Below are positions 9,228-16,634 of a stretch of 40,874 nt of DNA, piece after piece. The notes beneath the pieces were generated by a model. That model searched no databases, was not told the DNA's origin, and worked only from the letters and a program-made list of their open reading frames with translations. Positions within the stretch are counted from its first letter, which is position 1, and each line of letters begins with the position of its first letter. Both the position numbers and the translations under genes were made by a program. This DNA is from a virus. The stretch is from positions 1-40,874 of IMG/VR virus record IMGVR_UViG_3300008218_003004; one strand, written 5' to 3'.

Positions 9228-9341
9228 CATCTTCCCTGCCGTGTGCATTTAATGTTCATTCAATGTACATTTATGGCACATTCATATCAAGTGCTTTTTG
9301 TGTCAGAGTTGCACATTAAATGTATACCTACGGTGCAACAG
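9228..9341. promoter_or_regulatory. Divergent promoter and operator array between Arc-like and Mnt-like genes
   Basis: The minus-strand promoter is TTGATA (9290-9285), 17-bp spacer, TACATT (9267-9262), aimed at the Arc-like gene. The sequence holds three direct repeats with an 11-bp period (TCATT at 9256, ACATT at 9267, ACATT at 9278), a perfect palindrome AATGTACATT at 9262-9271 over the -10 box, and a 10-bp inverted pair CATTTAATGT (9246-9255) and ACATTAAATG (9313-9322). Subsites one helical turn apart are what Arc-type tetramers bind. The plus-strand promoter is less clear; a weak candidate is TTGTGT (9298) with TGTATA (9321). Confidence 0.7.
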
Positions 9342-9593
9342 ATGGCTCAGGAAGACACTCAGTTCAATTTACGGCTACCAATGGACCTCAAGCACAAGCT
9401 TGCCCAGGCCGCTCACGCGAACCGGCGCTCAGTAACCGGGGAGATAATTGCCAGGCTGGATGAGAGCCTTGCAGCTGATGCCAGCCCTGAAACCCAAGAC
9501 CCCAAGGCCGAGTCCGTAGAGCGTGCCTTGCGTCAAATTCTGGCCGACATTGAATCCGGGAATATGGTGCTGCGCACCAAACGCCGGACATAA
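9342..9593 (+). CDS. Mnt-like ribbon-helix-helix repressor
   Basis: An 83-residue protein from ATG 9342, the same length as P22 Mnt. Residues 4-12 (EDTQFNLRL) are the recognition strand, then NRRSVTGEIIARLDESL the second helix; a C-terminal part (AKAESVERALRQILADIE) can form a coiled coil as Mnt does for tetramerisation. It shares the TQFNLR-P-DL and NRRS-T-E positions with the divergent Arc-like protein at 9066-9227, so the two are paralogues. It is the only plus-strand CDS in the late region, as expected for a maintenance repressor expressed in the lysogen while the opposite strand is silent. No strong ribosome-binding site is visible. Confidence 0.85.
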   Translation: MAQEDTQFNLRLPMDLKHKLAQAAHANRRSVTGEIIARLDESLAADASPETQDPKAESVERALRQILADIESGNMVLRTKRRT

Positions 9594-9614
9594 AAAAACC
9601 CGCCGAAGCGGGTT
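9592..9614 (-). terminator. Intrinsic terminator between the convergent lipoprotein and Mnt-like genes
   Basis: The minus strand reads AACCCGC, loop TTCG, GCGGGTT and then a T run, ending the transcript of the lipoprotein gene at 9636-10055. On the plus strand the hairpin follows the Mnt-like stop codon, but the following bases (CTGGTG) give a poor U tract. The same hairpin, loop included, recurs at 18390-18411. Confidence 0.85.
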
Positions 9615-9635
9615 CTGGTGTTTGGTGCGGCTTTA

Positions 9636-10055
9636 TCAGTCGCAAGCCATTCGTATTACCTTCAAATTGAAGGAATCTCTGGTGCTCTCGACGACAGCCT
9701 TGCCGCCAGCAAGCTGCATAAACCTTCGATAGCCCACATAGCCGCCATACGAGTTCTTTGCATTAACCTCGCCACAAACAGCATGATTTCCGCTGTCATC
9801 TTTCATTCCTGCAACCTCATACAGGTTGCGGAATTTGGCGCTATCCGGGTCTTTAAGGCCATTCTTGGCAGCCTCCATGGCTTCAGCTGCTCTCTTTTCA
9901 GTTATTGGAAGCCTCTCTGCTGGCTTATTGGCCGGCTTCGGCTCTTCTACCTTCTGAATAACTGGTGGCTCAGTATTTTCCGCGGTAGTAGCACACCCGT
10001 AGGCGGCCAACAGAAAAATAGGCACCATAGCCGCCTTGCAGATCTTTGCAGTCAT
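9636..10055 (-). CDS. Predicted lipoprotein, paralogue of the CI-linked secreted protein
   Basis: A 139-residue protein with a lipoprotein signal: basic start, hydrophobic stretch VPIFLLAAYG and a cysteine at residue 21 (YGC-A). A Pro/Glu/Lys linker follows (about 30-50). The C-terminal domain (about 65-139) has LKDPDSAKFRN, CGEVNAKNSYGGYVG and a last conserved Cys near the end. The same domain occurs at 32110-32457. Start ATG 10055 follows AAGGAAA. The gene lies between tape measure and the Mnt-like gene, with its own terminator, so it looks like an inserted accessory gene (moron) acting in the cell envelope. Its molecular function is unknown. Confidence 0.8.
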   Translation of the reverse strand: MTAKICKAAMVPIFLLAAYGCATTAENTEPPVIQKVEEPKPANKPAERLPITEKRAAEAMEAAKNGLKDPDSAKFRNLYEVAGMKDDSGNHAVCGEVNAKNSYGGYVGYRRFMQLAGGKAVVESTRDSFNLKVIRMACD

Positions 10056-10131
10056 ATTGGTTTCCTTCCCCTTGTGGACCTCAAATCCTATTTCACCAAG
10101 ACTTGCCCGTCCACTTGGCCGCTTCCCCTGG

Positions 10132-13062
10132 TCATTTACCGGAAAGCTCCCGACCTTGGCGGCTGGTCTTGTTGATCAGCACATAATCAAGATCGTTTAT
10201 CTGTTCGCCCAGCTTGCCAACCAAGGCTTGAGTGAGACTATCCTCATCCAGGCCGTTCACGTCGCCCTGGAAGTAGATGTTTACCCCGCTTCCTCCGCCG
10301 CCGCCTGACCCGTCAAGCTGAACAGGTGCAGGCGCAGCCGGTACCGTCTGAACGCCCCCAGTGATTCCGGGGCCCCCGCCTACAGATCCACCTCCGCCCC
10401 CGAAAGTCGTAGATTTGATGGCGCTAACGCGGGCAAAGCCGGTTAGCAGCAGCGCCGCGGATGCGGGGATAGCCGCCCAGTAAGGAAGGTCTTTAAAGGC
10501 TCGAACAGAACCAGCAATCGTGTCTACTGTAGCCTGTGCAATAGCCGCGGCCTTGCCGATCTCGAACATCTTGCGATTTTCGCTAGACATAAGGCCTGAG
10601 AGCATCCCAAGGTAACCGCTCGTAATTGATACTCGGCTATCCCACTCAGCCCTCTTCATAGCAGTCAGACTTTTCTCGTGGTTCTCCTCTTCGTCCATGA
10701 TGGCAGCATCCCACTTGGCCTTATTCTCATAGTCAGCAGCGCGGGCGGCCTCAAGAATTTCTAGTCGGTTTTGATGATGAAGATTAAGCAGCTCTTCCTC
10801 TGTAGCGTATTGCTCAAGTAGCTGCTCTCCACCATCAATTTTCTTTTGCCTCTCTGCCTCCATCTCGGCAACAATCTCAGCGGCGGCCCTGCGTGACTCC
10901 AGATTCCGCTCTATCGCCTCCCTTTCGGCGTCGTAGGCGTCAATGGTCGCGTATGCCTGTTCGGCAGCGCGCAGCTGACTCTGTGTGGCCCCATCAATCT
11001 TCAGCTTGTAGAGATCCGCCTGCGTGGCGGTCATGCCCAGGGTTTCCGCTTCCAGGCGCAGTGCTTCGATACGCTTCTGGATGGTCTTGGCAGCTTCGTT
11101 TCCGCCACCGCTATTCCCAGCCGGCTTATCTTCGCTGGGCCGACTGGATGGGCCACCTTCAGCGATTTCGAACAAGCGAGAGAATGTAGACCGGTAGTCC
11201 TCTGCTTTCTGCTGAACGGTATCCAGCTCCGCACGCAGTTCGATCAGGCGCCTTTTCCAGTTGTCTGCGCTTCGGTCTTCCGGGTTCCGATCAAGCAGCA
11301 GCTGGTAGCTCTGGATGCTGTTGTAAAGCCGGATCGCCTCGTCTTGCAGGTCCTCAAACGGCTGCTCCAGATCCATCAGCTTCTTCTTGGCCTGCGCTGA
11401 TGTCAGTCGCTCGAAGGAGCCAGCCAGCTTGTCGATCTCGGAATCCAGATCAACGGCTTTTTCCTCGGCTTCTCCTGCACTGGTGGCAAAGTAGCCCAGG
11501 GCAAGCACAGCCGTTGTCACCACCCCTACCGGGCCACCCAGCAGCCCCATGGCGCCCGATGCTGCCCGGGCAGCAACACTGGCCCGGCTAGATGCAGCGG
11601 CAGCTGCATTTGCGGCAGCAGTATGCGCAGCCTGGGCGGATGAGGCTCTGGCCGTCGCCTTGGTCAGGTTGTCCATGGCGAAGGCGTGGGCATTGGTGCC
11701 TGCCGTGGCCTTGGCGTCCGCAAGGGCTCGCTGCTGGATGGTCCGGGAAGCAATCAGCTCTGCTTCAGTTCGGCGCGCGATCGCGGCCGTGGCTACGGCC
11801 TCAGCTTTCGCGTCCTCAATGGAAGCCAAAACTGAGCGGCCTTTGGCTGCCGCATAGGAAGCCACCGCCGCCGTGGCGCGCCCAGCTACCAGAACCGCCA
11901 GTCCCTCAATCACGGCAGACAGCTGCTCTGTGCTCTCTTGAGCCTCACCCAGGGTGTCACCGTACCCAGACCACAAGCGCACCAGGTCGGTAGCTGTCTG
12001 TGTGGCTGAGCGCATCAGTCCTGCTTGAGAGTCGCCAATGCCAATCAGGGCAACGTCTACAGCACTGAAGAACGAATCAATATCACCCTGCAGGGTGTCC
12101 AACTGGGCCGCCGCAGTCTCTGCAGCTTGCCCTGTCGATTGCAGCCGCGATTCCATGTCGCGCAATGCGCTGGAGCCATTGCTCAGAAGAGCAGCAAGCG
12201 CGGGGCCTGCCTCTGCGCCGAACATGGCAACCGCACGGCTAGCCGTTACACCGTTGGCTTCAAGGTCAGCAATAATATCGACAAGGGGCCGGAATTCGCC
12301 CGCAGAATTGCGGACAGAGATGCCAAGATCATCAGCCTGATCCGGCAGCTCATTGAGGATGGCTCGAAGGCCGGTACCTGCACGCTCGCCATTACCGAAT
12401 GCAGTGGTCAGCAAGCCAAGGGTGGCAGTAGTGCCCTCAAGGGACTGCCCCAATGCCGCCGCTGTCGGCCCAGCATTACGCATGGCGACCTGCAAACGAT
12501 CTACGTTCAGGGCACTGGCGCCAATTGATGCAGTGTAAACATCAACAACGCGGCCGGAATCAGAAGCAGCCAGCTCGAACTGATTCAGGGTGGAGGTTAC
12601 CAGCTCAGTGGCTCGCCCCAGCTCTGCCTGACCAGCTTCGGCCAGGTTCAAGACGTTATCCAGCGAGGCCATCTGTTCGGTGGCGCTCTGGCCACTGGAT
12701 GCAAGTGCATAGAGGGCTTCGGTGGTTTGCGCGGGGTTGAATCTGGTGGAAGCAGCAGCTCTTAGCGCGGATTCGCTCAACTGATCAAGCTCTTCTGTCG
12801 TGGCGCTCGATACAGCGCCCACGTTTTTCATGCCCTGCTCGAAGCTGGCTGTTCCCTGAAGGATGGAACGGAAAAACTGAGAAGTGGCGACCGTGGCCAG
12901 CGCGGCGCCAAGCAGCTTCAAGCCGCCGGACATCTGATCAGTGGCGCGAGTTACCTTGCCTTCGGTCTGCTCAGCCTGACGCCCTAAACTATCAAGGTGG
13001 CGCTGGCCGCTTTGAATGTCTGTGCTATCAACCGCCAGTACGAGACGCGCTGTTTCTGTCAT
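10132..13062 (-). CDS. Tail tape measure protein
   Basis: A 976-residue protein. Residues of about 60-330 match the TP901-type tape-measure core (ASFEQGMKNVGAVS, ALYALASSGQSATEQMA, FGAEAGPALAALL). A long Ala-rich coiled coil follows, with hydrophobic segments near 505-530 (LGGPVGVVTTAVLALGYFA) and 855-880 that could insert in the host membrane during ejection, and a Gly-rich tail end. At about 0.15 nm per residue the tail would be near 145 nm (inference). It starts at ATG 13062 after GAAGG, inside the 3' end of the frameshifted chaperone gene (35-bp overlap), which is the standard siphophage arrangement. Confidence 0.95.
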   Translation of the reverse strand: MTETARLVLAVDSTDIQSGQRHLDSLGRQAEQTEGKVTRATDQMSGGLKLLGAALATVATSQFFRSILQGTASFEQGMKNVGAVSSATTEELDQLSESALRAAASTRFNPAQTTEALYALASSGQSATEQMASLDNVLNLAEAGQAELGRATELVTSTLNQFELAASDSGRVVDVYTASIGASALNVDRLQVAMRNAGPTAAALGQSLEGTTATLGLLTTAFGNGERAGTGLRAILNELPDQADDLGISVRNSAGEFRPLVDIIADLEANGVTASRAVAMFGAEAGPALAALLSNGSSALRDMESRLQSTGQAAETAAAQLDTLQGDIDSFFSAVDVALIGIGDSQAGLMRSATQTATDLVRLWSGYGDTLGEAQESTEQLSAVIEGLAVLVAGRATAAVASYAAAKGRSVLASIEDAKAEAVATAAIARRTEAELIASRTIQQRALADAKATAGTNAHAFAMDNLTKATARASSAQAAHTAAANAAAAASSRASVAARAASGAMGLLGGPVGVVTTAVLALGYFATSAGEAEEKAVDLDSEIDKLAGSFERLTSAQAKKKLMDLEQPFEDLQDEAIRLYNSIQSYQLLLDRNPEDRSADNWKRRLIELRAELDTVQQKAEDYRSTFSRLFEIAEGGPSSRPSEDKPAGNSGGGNEAAKTIQKRIEALRLEAETLGMTATQADLYKLKIDGATQSQLRAAEQAYATIDAYDAEREAIERNLESRRAAAEIVAEMEAERQKKIDGGEQLLEQYATEEELLNLHHQNRLEILEAARAADYENKAKWDAAIMDEEENHEKSLTAMKRAEWDSRVSITSGYLGMLSGLMSSENRKMFEIGKAAAIAQATVDTIAGSVRAFKDLPYWAAIPASAALLLTGFARVSAIKSTTFGGGGGSVGGGPGITGGVQTVPAAPAPVQLDGSGGGGGSGVNIYFQGDVNGLDEDSLTQALVGKLGEQINDLDYVLINKTSRQGRELSGK

Positions 13063-13722
13063 GCCAGGCCTTCGCTCTGAGTTGGTCCAGACGGCGCAAC
13101 ACGTCCACCTCCCAGGGAAGAAGATGGATTTGCTTCAGTGCTGCCCAATGGTGGATCTCGGTATAGGTGCAATCGCCCAGCTGACAGAACCACCCCCAGA
13201 GGTACTCCATACCTTCCGGGGGCGACTCAATCTTCAGGCTCTTGGGTTTCTTGCCGGTTTGCTTCCAGACCTGCTCCAGTCGCTGGCGCTGGCTGGTTCC
13301 GGTCTTGGGGTCAGGTAGATCTAGGGCTATTTGCCCTTCCGCCCAGTCGTAGAGTCGCTGGACGGTTTCGTGAAAAAACGGGCATCGTTGGAGGCGTACC
13401 GGTCGATCATGTCCCGCAGCTGGGGCGCCTCACGCAGAAGCTTCTGCACGTTTTCGGGGGTGCACTCCTCTTCAAACGACCAGTCACCCACCAGTGCGGC
13501 AGTCAGGATCACGGTGCGATCCTCCGGCTTTACTTCCTCCTGGCCGGCAATAGCGGCCAGATCCGCCCGGTATGCCTCGGATTTTGCCTTCTGGAAACTG
13601 TCAGACCATTGAGACCGGATCACCAGATAGTGTTCGGTCTTCTCCCCTTCCGGGGTGCGCAAGGGCACCTTGATGCCCTCGTTCGCCTTATCCCGGGTGA
13701 AAAACGCATCCATCCCTACCAT
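13028..13722 (-). CDS. Tail assembly chaperone fusion gpGT, made by -1 frameshift
   Basis: About 231 residues: the first 117 codons of the gpG-like gene, then 114 residues in the -1 frame to a stop at 13028. The -1 frame is open from the slippery site with no stop; the extension begins HETVQRLYDWAEGQIALD, continues EYLWGWFCQLGDC and ends IHLLPWEVDVLRRLDQL, the signature of small tail-chaperone (DUF1799-like) proteins. The first ATG in this frame is 13210, far inside the domain, so independent initiation would lose half of it. In lambda, gpG and gpGT bind the tape measure and recruit tail tube subunits; the same role is inferred here. Confidence 0.85.
13327..13722 (-). CDS. Tail assembly chaperone gpG-like
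   Basis: A 131-residue protein starting at ATG 13722, which overlaps the tail tube stop (TAATG) and follows AAGGTG. It is acidic and helical, with a beta-rich start (DAFFTRDKANEGIKVPL) and EKTEHYLVIRSQWSDSFQKA, features common in the first of the two tail chaperones. Normal termination at 13327 gives this short form; a fraction of ribosomes shifts at 13372-13378 to give gpGT. Position directly between tail tube and tape measure supports the assignment. Confidence 0.85.
   Translation of the reverse strand: MVGMDAFFTRDKANEGIKVPLRTPEGEKTEHYLVIRSQWSDSFQKAKSEAYRADLAAIAGQEEVKPEDRTVILTAALVGDWSFEEECTPENVQKLLREAPQLRDMIDRYASNDARFFTKPSSDSTTGRKGK
13372..13378 (-). other. Programmed -1 frameshift slippery site
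   Basis: The minus strand reads CGT TTT TTC in the gpG frame, so the heptamer is T TTT TTC, a classical -1 slippery sequence: both tRNAs can slip back one base and re-pair. Shortly downstream, GTCCAG and CTGGGC can form a 6-bp stem (one G-T pair) with an 11-nt loop, which may stimulate the shift. The site lies 15 codons before the gpG stop. Confidence 0.85.
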
Positions 13723-14660
13723 TACGCGGCACCTTTGGTGATTACGATTTGGCTCTCCTCGGTTTCATCAAAGAGGGCCATGATGTCCAGAGAAATGGTC
13801 ACCTCGCCTTCGCCGCTCACGTCCGGCTGGCCGCTGTTGTACTTGATGCGCGGCAGTGTGAAAGCGTAGGCGTTGGTGCCATCACTCAGGGTGAATTCCA
13901 GGCTGGATTCAGTCTCGTTGAGGAACTTCTCGTAGAGCGCCTCGGATTCGAACCAGGCAGTGACGGAGCCGGAAAGGTTGGACCGGGCAATGCTCAGGCA
14001 GGCGGCAGTGTCAGAACCGACTGTAAACAGAGCACTCAAGCCGTTTTCCAGGGTCAGAGACAGTTCGGTGATGATGGCGATGGCCGAACCGCCCTCCTCG
14101 ATGGTTCCGGAGAAACTGTCGAACGGGCTGGATGTGGTCCCCGGGTCATAAGTGGCACCGGCGATAGCGGTCTGGGCCGGAGCATCCATGGAGCGACCAA
14201 TCAGCCCGAAGTTGCTGGTGATAATCGCGTTCGGCGATACCGTCAGGTTCCAGGTGTTGAATTCGCAGCCCTTGTAGCGCAGGTACTGGCCAATATCGGC
14301 AAAGTGGCGTTCGATGGTGAAGGGCCGGCGGACAACGCCAGCTTTCAGCTCATCGGTGCCTGCAGTAGGGGTATCTACCTCCCAGGTGCCGCAAAGCACC
14401 GCCTCCAGCATGGTGTCGAAGGCGCCGCCATAGGAGAGCTCACAGTTGATGTCGCCACCGACCTGCTTGTTGCCATGGCGCATGTCAGCGATCTGCCGAT
14501 CAGGGCGCAGTTCCTGAGACTGGATGGTCTCCTTGGTCAGAGCCAGCGTGGTACCGGTCTGCCGGATCGGCGTAAATACGGGAGTTGCTGGTGTGGTACC
14601 GGCAACAGATTCGGCCACCAGGGCCATAGAGTGGCGAGAGCCATTTGCAGGGCAGCCCAT
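13722..14660 (-). CDS. Major tail tube protein
   Basis: A 312-residue protein. ATG 14660 is chosen because GGAGG precedes it at 6-7 nt; upstream in-frame codons lie in a terminator. The sequence has the tail-tube look: MALVAESVAGTTPATPVFTP near the start, KETIQSQELRPDRQIADM, RHGNKQVGGDINCELSYG, then a repeated beta-rich domain ending before TEESQIVITKGAA. It forms the stacked hexamer rings of the non-contractile tail. Residues of about 190-290 (SFSGTIEEGGSA, FTVGSDTAACLSI) could be an Ig-like or duplicated tube domain. An upstream terminator suggests it may have its own level of expression. Confidence 0.88.
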   Translation of the reverse strand: MGCPANGSRHSMALVAESVAGTTPATPVFTPIRQTGTTLALTKETIQSQELRPDRQIADMRHGNKQVGGDINCELSYGGAFDTMLEAVLCGTWEVDTPTAGTDELKAGVVRRPFTIERHFADIGQYLRYKGCEFNTWNLTVSPNAIITSNFGLIGRSMDAPAQTAIAGATYDPGTTSSPFDSFSGTIEEGGSAIAIITELSLTLENGLSALFTVGSDTAACLSIARSNLSGSVTAWFESEALYEKFLNETESSLEFTLSDGTNAYAFTLPRIKYNSGQPDVSGEGEVTISLDIMALFDETEESQIVITKGAA

Positions 14661-14682
14661 AGGGAACCTCCAGTCGGGACAT

Positions 14683-14708
14683 AAAAAAAGCCCGCACATT
14701 GGCGGGCC
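14683..14708 (-). terminator. Intrinsic terminator upstream of the tail tube gene
   Basis: On the minus strand GCCCGC, a 6-nt loop and GCGGGC are followed by seven T, between the tail terminator gene (stop 14732) and the tail tube start at 14660. In a late operon it would lower downstream expression unless polymerase is antiterminated; here the downstream gene is the highly needed tube protein, which makes its placement curious. Confidence 0.85.
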
Positions 14709-14731
14709 TTGGGGTTGTAGTTTTTCGGGGG

Positions 14732-15202
14732 TTAAGCGATTGCCCGGCTAACCCAGGCGCTGTAATAGATCGTCATTGTCGTTCGGGACCAGTTCTCTAC
14801 CCGGCGCGGCTGTTCGTAGCCGCAGGACCGAATCAGTACTTTCAGCGGATCCCAGACCAGGTATTCCTGAGCAACGAAATCAAGGCTCAGGGTTTCACTC
14901 AGCGCCGGGGCATCAAAGCGCTGGCCCGCTTTGTAGCGGCGGGCAATCTGATCAGCCAAGGCAATCGCCTCCTGATCACCCGAATTGAGGGGATGGTTCA
15001 GGTCGATCTGCATGAATCCGTCATGTCGATCCATGCCCTCGTCGCCCAGGGTCGATACGCCGGGCCGGGCCGGGACAACGAACAGCTTCGCCCAGGGTTC
15101 AGTCCCCGGGTCGTGCTTCTTGTTCGGGTACGCTGTATTCAGACCGAAATCGCCATCAAGCCAGCTCAGGACCAGGGCATTACGGATGTCGAGGAATCTC
15201 AT
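14732..15202 (-). CDS. Tail terminator/completion protein (gpU-like position)
   Basis: A 156-residue protein. It begins MRFLDIRNALVLSWLDGDFG and contains PWAKLFVVPARPGVSTLGD and FMQIDLNHPLNSGDQEAIAL, a pattern seen in phage proteins of the tail-terminator family (DUF4128-like): an N-terminal helix, then a beta sheet with a DxNxP-like strand. It overlaps the preceding gp10-like gene by 4 nt. In this order (connector, gp10-like, this gene, tube) the expected role is the ring that ends the tail tube and joins it to the head. The family call is by pattern and position. Confidence 0.7.
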   Translation of the reverse strand: MRFLDIRNALVLSWLDGDFGLNTAYPNKKHDPGTEPWAKLFVVPARPGVSTLGDEGMDRHDGFMQIDLNHPLNSGDQEAIALADQIARRYKAGQRFDAPALSETLSLDFVAQEYLVWDPLKVLIRSCGYEQPRRVENWSRTTMTIYYSAWVSRAIA

Positions 15203-15594
15203 ATGCGGTTCTTCCTCGCAGCGTTTTGAACGATTTTCTGGTACTCGGATACAGTCCGGCGCACCATCCCGTGCGGCGCCTGGTCGGACCAGCCTTCAAA
15301 CTCAAGGCGGTGACCATACGGCAGGTTATTGGAGATGAAAGACACCCGCCCACCCTTGAGATCCCTGACCACTGACTGCATTTCCTCGATTGAGGGTTGT
15401 GCACCGAGACGGTCAATTTCACCGGTGACCGCAGAGCCGACACTGGTTTGCCAGTTACCACGGAACCTGCCCTTATCGACCGGGGACCGGATAATCACCA
15501 GGGTCATGACCTCAATTTCTACTTCTGTCGCGGTCTTGTTCAGAGCCTCAGATGCCCTTTCTACAAAGCCAGTGACTTCAGTCAGAAAGCTCAT
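15199..15594 (-). CDS. HK97 gp10-like head-tail/tail completion protein
   Basis: A 131-residue protein from ATG 15594, which overlaps the preceding stop as ATGA. It shows the HK97 gp10/lambda Z-like pattern: an N-terminal helix, VEIEVMTLVIIRSPVDKGR with the typical PVDTG-like turn (here PVDKGRFRGNWQTS), then SNNLPYGHRLEFEGWSDQAP with the conserved LPYA-like/LE-G motif, and HGMVRRTV. These proteins act in joining heads and tails. It is translationally coupled on both sides. Confidence 0.85.
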   Translation of the reverse strand: MSFLTEVTGFVERASEALNKTATEVEIEVMTLVIIRSPVDKGRFRGNWQTSVGSAVTGEIDRLGAQPSIEEMQSVVRDLKGGRVSFISNNLPYGHRLEFEGWSDQAPHGMVRRTVSEYQKIVQNAARKNRI

Positions 15595-15950
15595 GCGTCC
15601 CTCAGCTGGATGGTCCAGGTGGCTTTCGCTGGATCCTGCCAAACATTCATCACCCGCTTGCTGGCAATGTCGTCTCCGATCTCTGGGGTGGTGCCAAGCT
15701 CGCTCTGGAGTACTGTCAGCTTTTCATCAGTTGCCAGGATGTGCTGATCATCCACCTGCTCAGTCTTGAAGCCGCCAAATACTCCACGGCTATCAAAGTT
15801 ATCGGTTGTCTGGGTCTCATCCCCTGTGATCGGGTCGTAATCGGAGCCGGTAACCCGCGTCAGGGTGAAGGCCCGGACGGCATCGGCCAGGCCATCAGCA
15901 TCATCAAAGGCCTCGGCAATGTCGGCTTGTAGTTCGTCACGCAGCCCCAT
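15591..15950 (-). CDS. Head-tail joining/head closure protein
   Basis: A 119-residue protein, acidic at the N-terminus (LQADIAEAFDDADGLADAVR), then a small beta barrel with LTRVTGSDYDPITGDETQ, GVFGGFKTEQVDDQHILATD and WTIQLRDA. Proteins like this sit between the DnaT-like connector and gp10 in many siphophages and form the head closure ring. It starts exactly at the end of the preceding gene and overlaps the next by 4 nt. Function is inferred from position and general fold appearance. Confidence 0.75.
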   Translation of the reverse strand: MGLRDELQADIAEAFDDADGLADAVRAFTLTRVTGSDYDPITGDETQTTDNFDSRGVFGGFKTEQVDDQHILATDEKLTVLQSELGTTPEIGDDIASKRVMNVWQDPAKATWTIQLRDA

Positions 15951-16330
15951 CAGGCTCTCCGCACGGCAAACTGGTTGCCGCTGCTACCTGCCGGGATAAA
16001 CGGCCCCAGCAGGTCATAAATAAGGGACAGGGCGCCGGACGTGGCCCGGCTCCCGTCTTGGTACTCCTTCTCGGATTCCACCGTGTCGGCCTTCACGCGC
16101 TTGCGCTTCAGTGCGCCCTCAGAATCGGCATAAAGCCGACCGTTGGCCGCTTCCTGTGCCAGCAACGATCCAGCCATCACAATGTCATCCTCCACCGGAT
16201 CACCAGCCACGACGCCCCGCGCCGTCATCCAGGCATTGGCCTCCAGCACGGCACGGTCCTTGTCGCCTGTGCCTTCCCATCCAGCGCCCAGGGTCGCGTC
16301 AACGTCTGCGGTGGTGATATAGGCGGTCAT
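15950..16330 (-). CDS. Head-tail adaptor, DnaT-like connector family
   Basis: A 126-residue helical protein: ITTADVDATLGAGWEG, DRAVLEANAWMTARG, then AGSLLAQEAANGRLYAD and VKADTVESEKEYQDGSRA, ending IYDLLGPFIP. This matches the family labelled putative DnaT-like in phage genomes, which sits right after the capsid gene and acts as the first head-tail adaptor ring on the portal, not in replication. It abuts its neighbours without gaps. Confidence 0.8.
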   Translation of the reverse strand: MTAYITTADVDATLGAGWEGTGDKDRAVLEANAWMTARGVVAGDPVEDDIVMAGSLLAQEAANGRLYADSEGALKRKRVKADTVESEKEYQDGSRATSGALSLIYDLLGPFIPAGSSGNQFAVRRA

Positions 16331-16593
16331 TACTGTCCCTTCTGCCCGGCGGCTTCGTCGTGCTCTTTCTTGGTGATGGTTTCAGCACCTTCCGGCAGCA
16401 CGCCGCCCTTTTCTGTGATGCCAACTTCGCCGGTGTCGGCATTCTTCCAGTAGGTCTTTTTGCCTACGGCATCGGGATTGGCCGGAGAGGTAGGCGCATT
16501 GCCGCCCTTCTGCCTGGCGGCTTTCTGCTGGCGAATGCGGTTGTCGATATGGCGAGCACTGGCCAGCATTTCTTTCAATGTCGGTTGTGACAT
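16330..16593 (-). CDS. Small hypothetical protein between capsid and connector
   Basis: An 87-residue, charged, low-complexity protein (ARHIDNRIRQQKAARQKGG, then a Gly/Pro/Asn linker and EHDEAAGQKGQ). ATG 16593 follows CTGGAGA at good spacing. No membrane segment, no known motif. It lies directly after the terminator-like hairpin that follows the capsid gene and immediately before the DnaT-like connector. It could be a head decoration or assembly accessory, but there is no specific evidence. Confidence 0.65.
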   Translation of the reverse strand: MSQPTLKEMLASARHIDNRIRQQKAARQKGGNAPTSPANPDAVGKKTYWKNADTGEVGITEKGGVLPEGAETITKKEHDEAAGQKGQ

Positions 16594-16605
16594 GTCGATC
16601 TCCAG

Positions 16606-16627
16606 AAAACCGGGGCCGAAGCCCCGG
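16606..16627 (-). terminator. Hairpin with short U tract after the capsid gene
   Basis: On the minus strand CCGGGGC, loop TTCG and GCCCCGG are followed by TTTTC. The stem is very stable but the U tract is short, so it may be a partial terminator or an mRNA 3'-end stabiliser that raises capsid mRNA relative to the downstream connectors. Confidence 0.65.
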
Positions 16628-16634
16628 CACGGTC

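Noticed and set aside
9066-9593. Toxin-antitoxin module reading of the two RHH genes
   Set aside because: Neither gene has an adjacent small toxin frame of RelE/ParE, Fic or PIN type; both proteins are RHH with an operator region between them and an antirepressor downstream.
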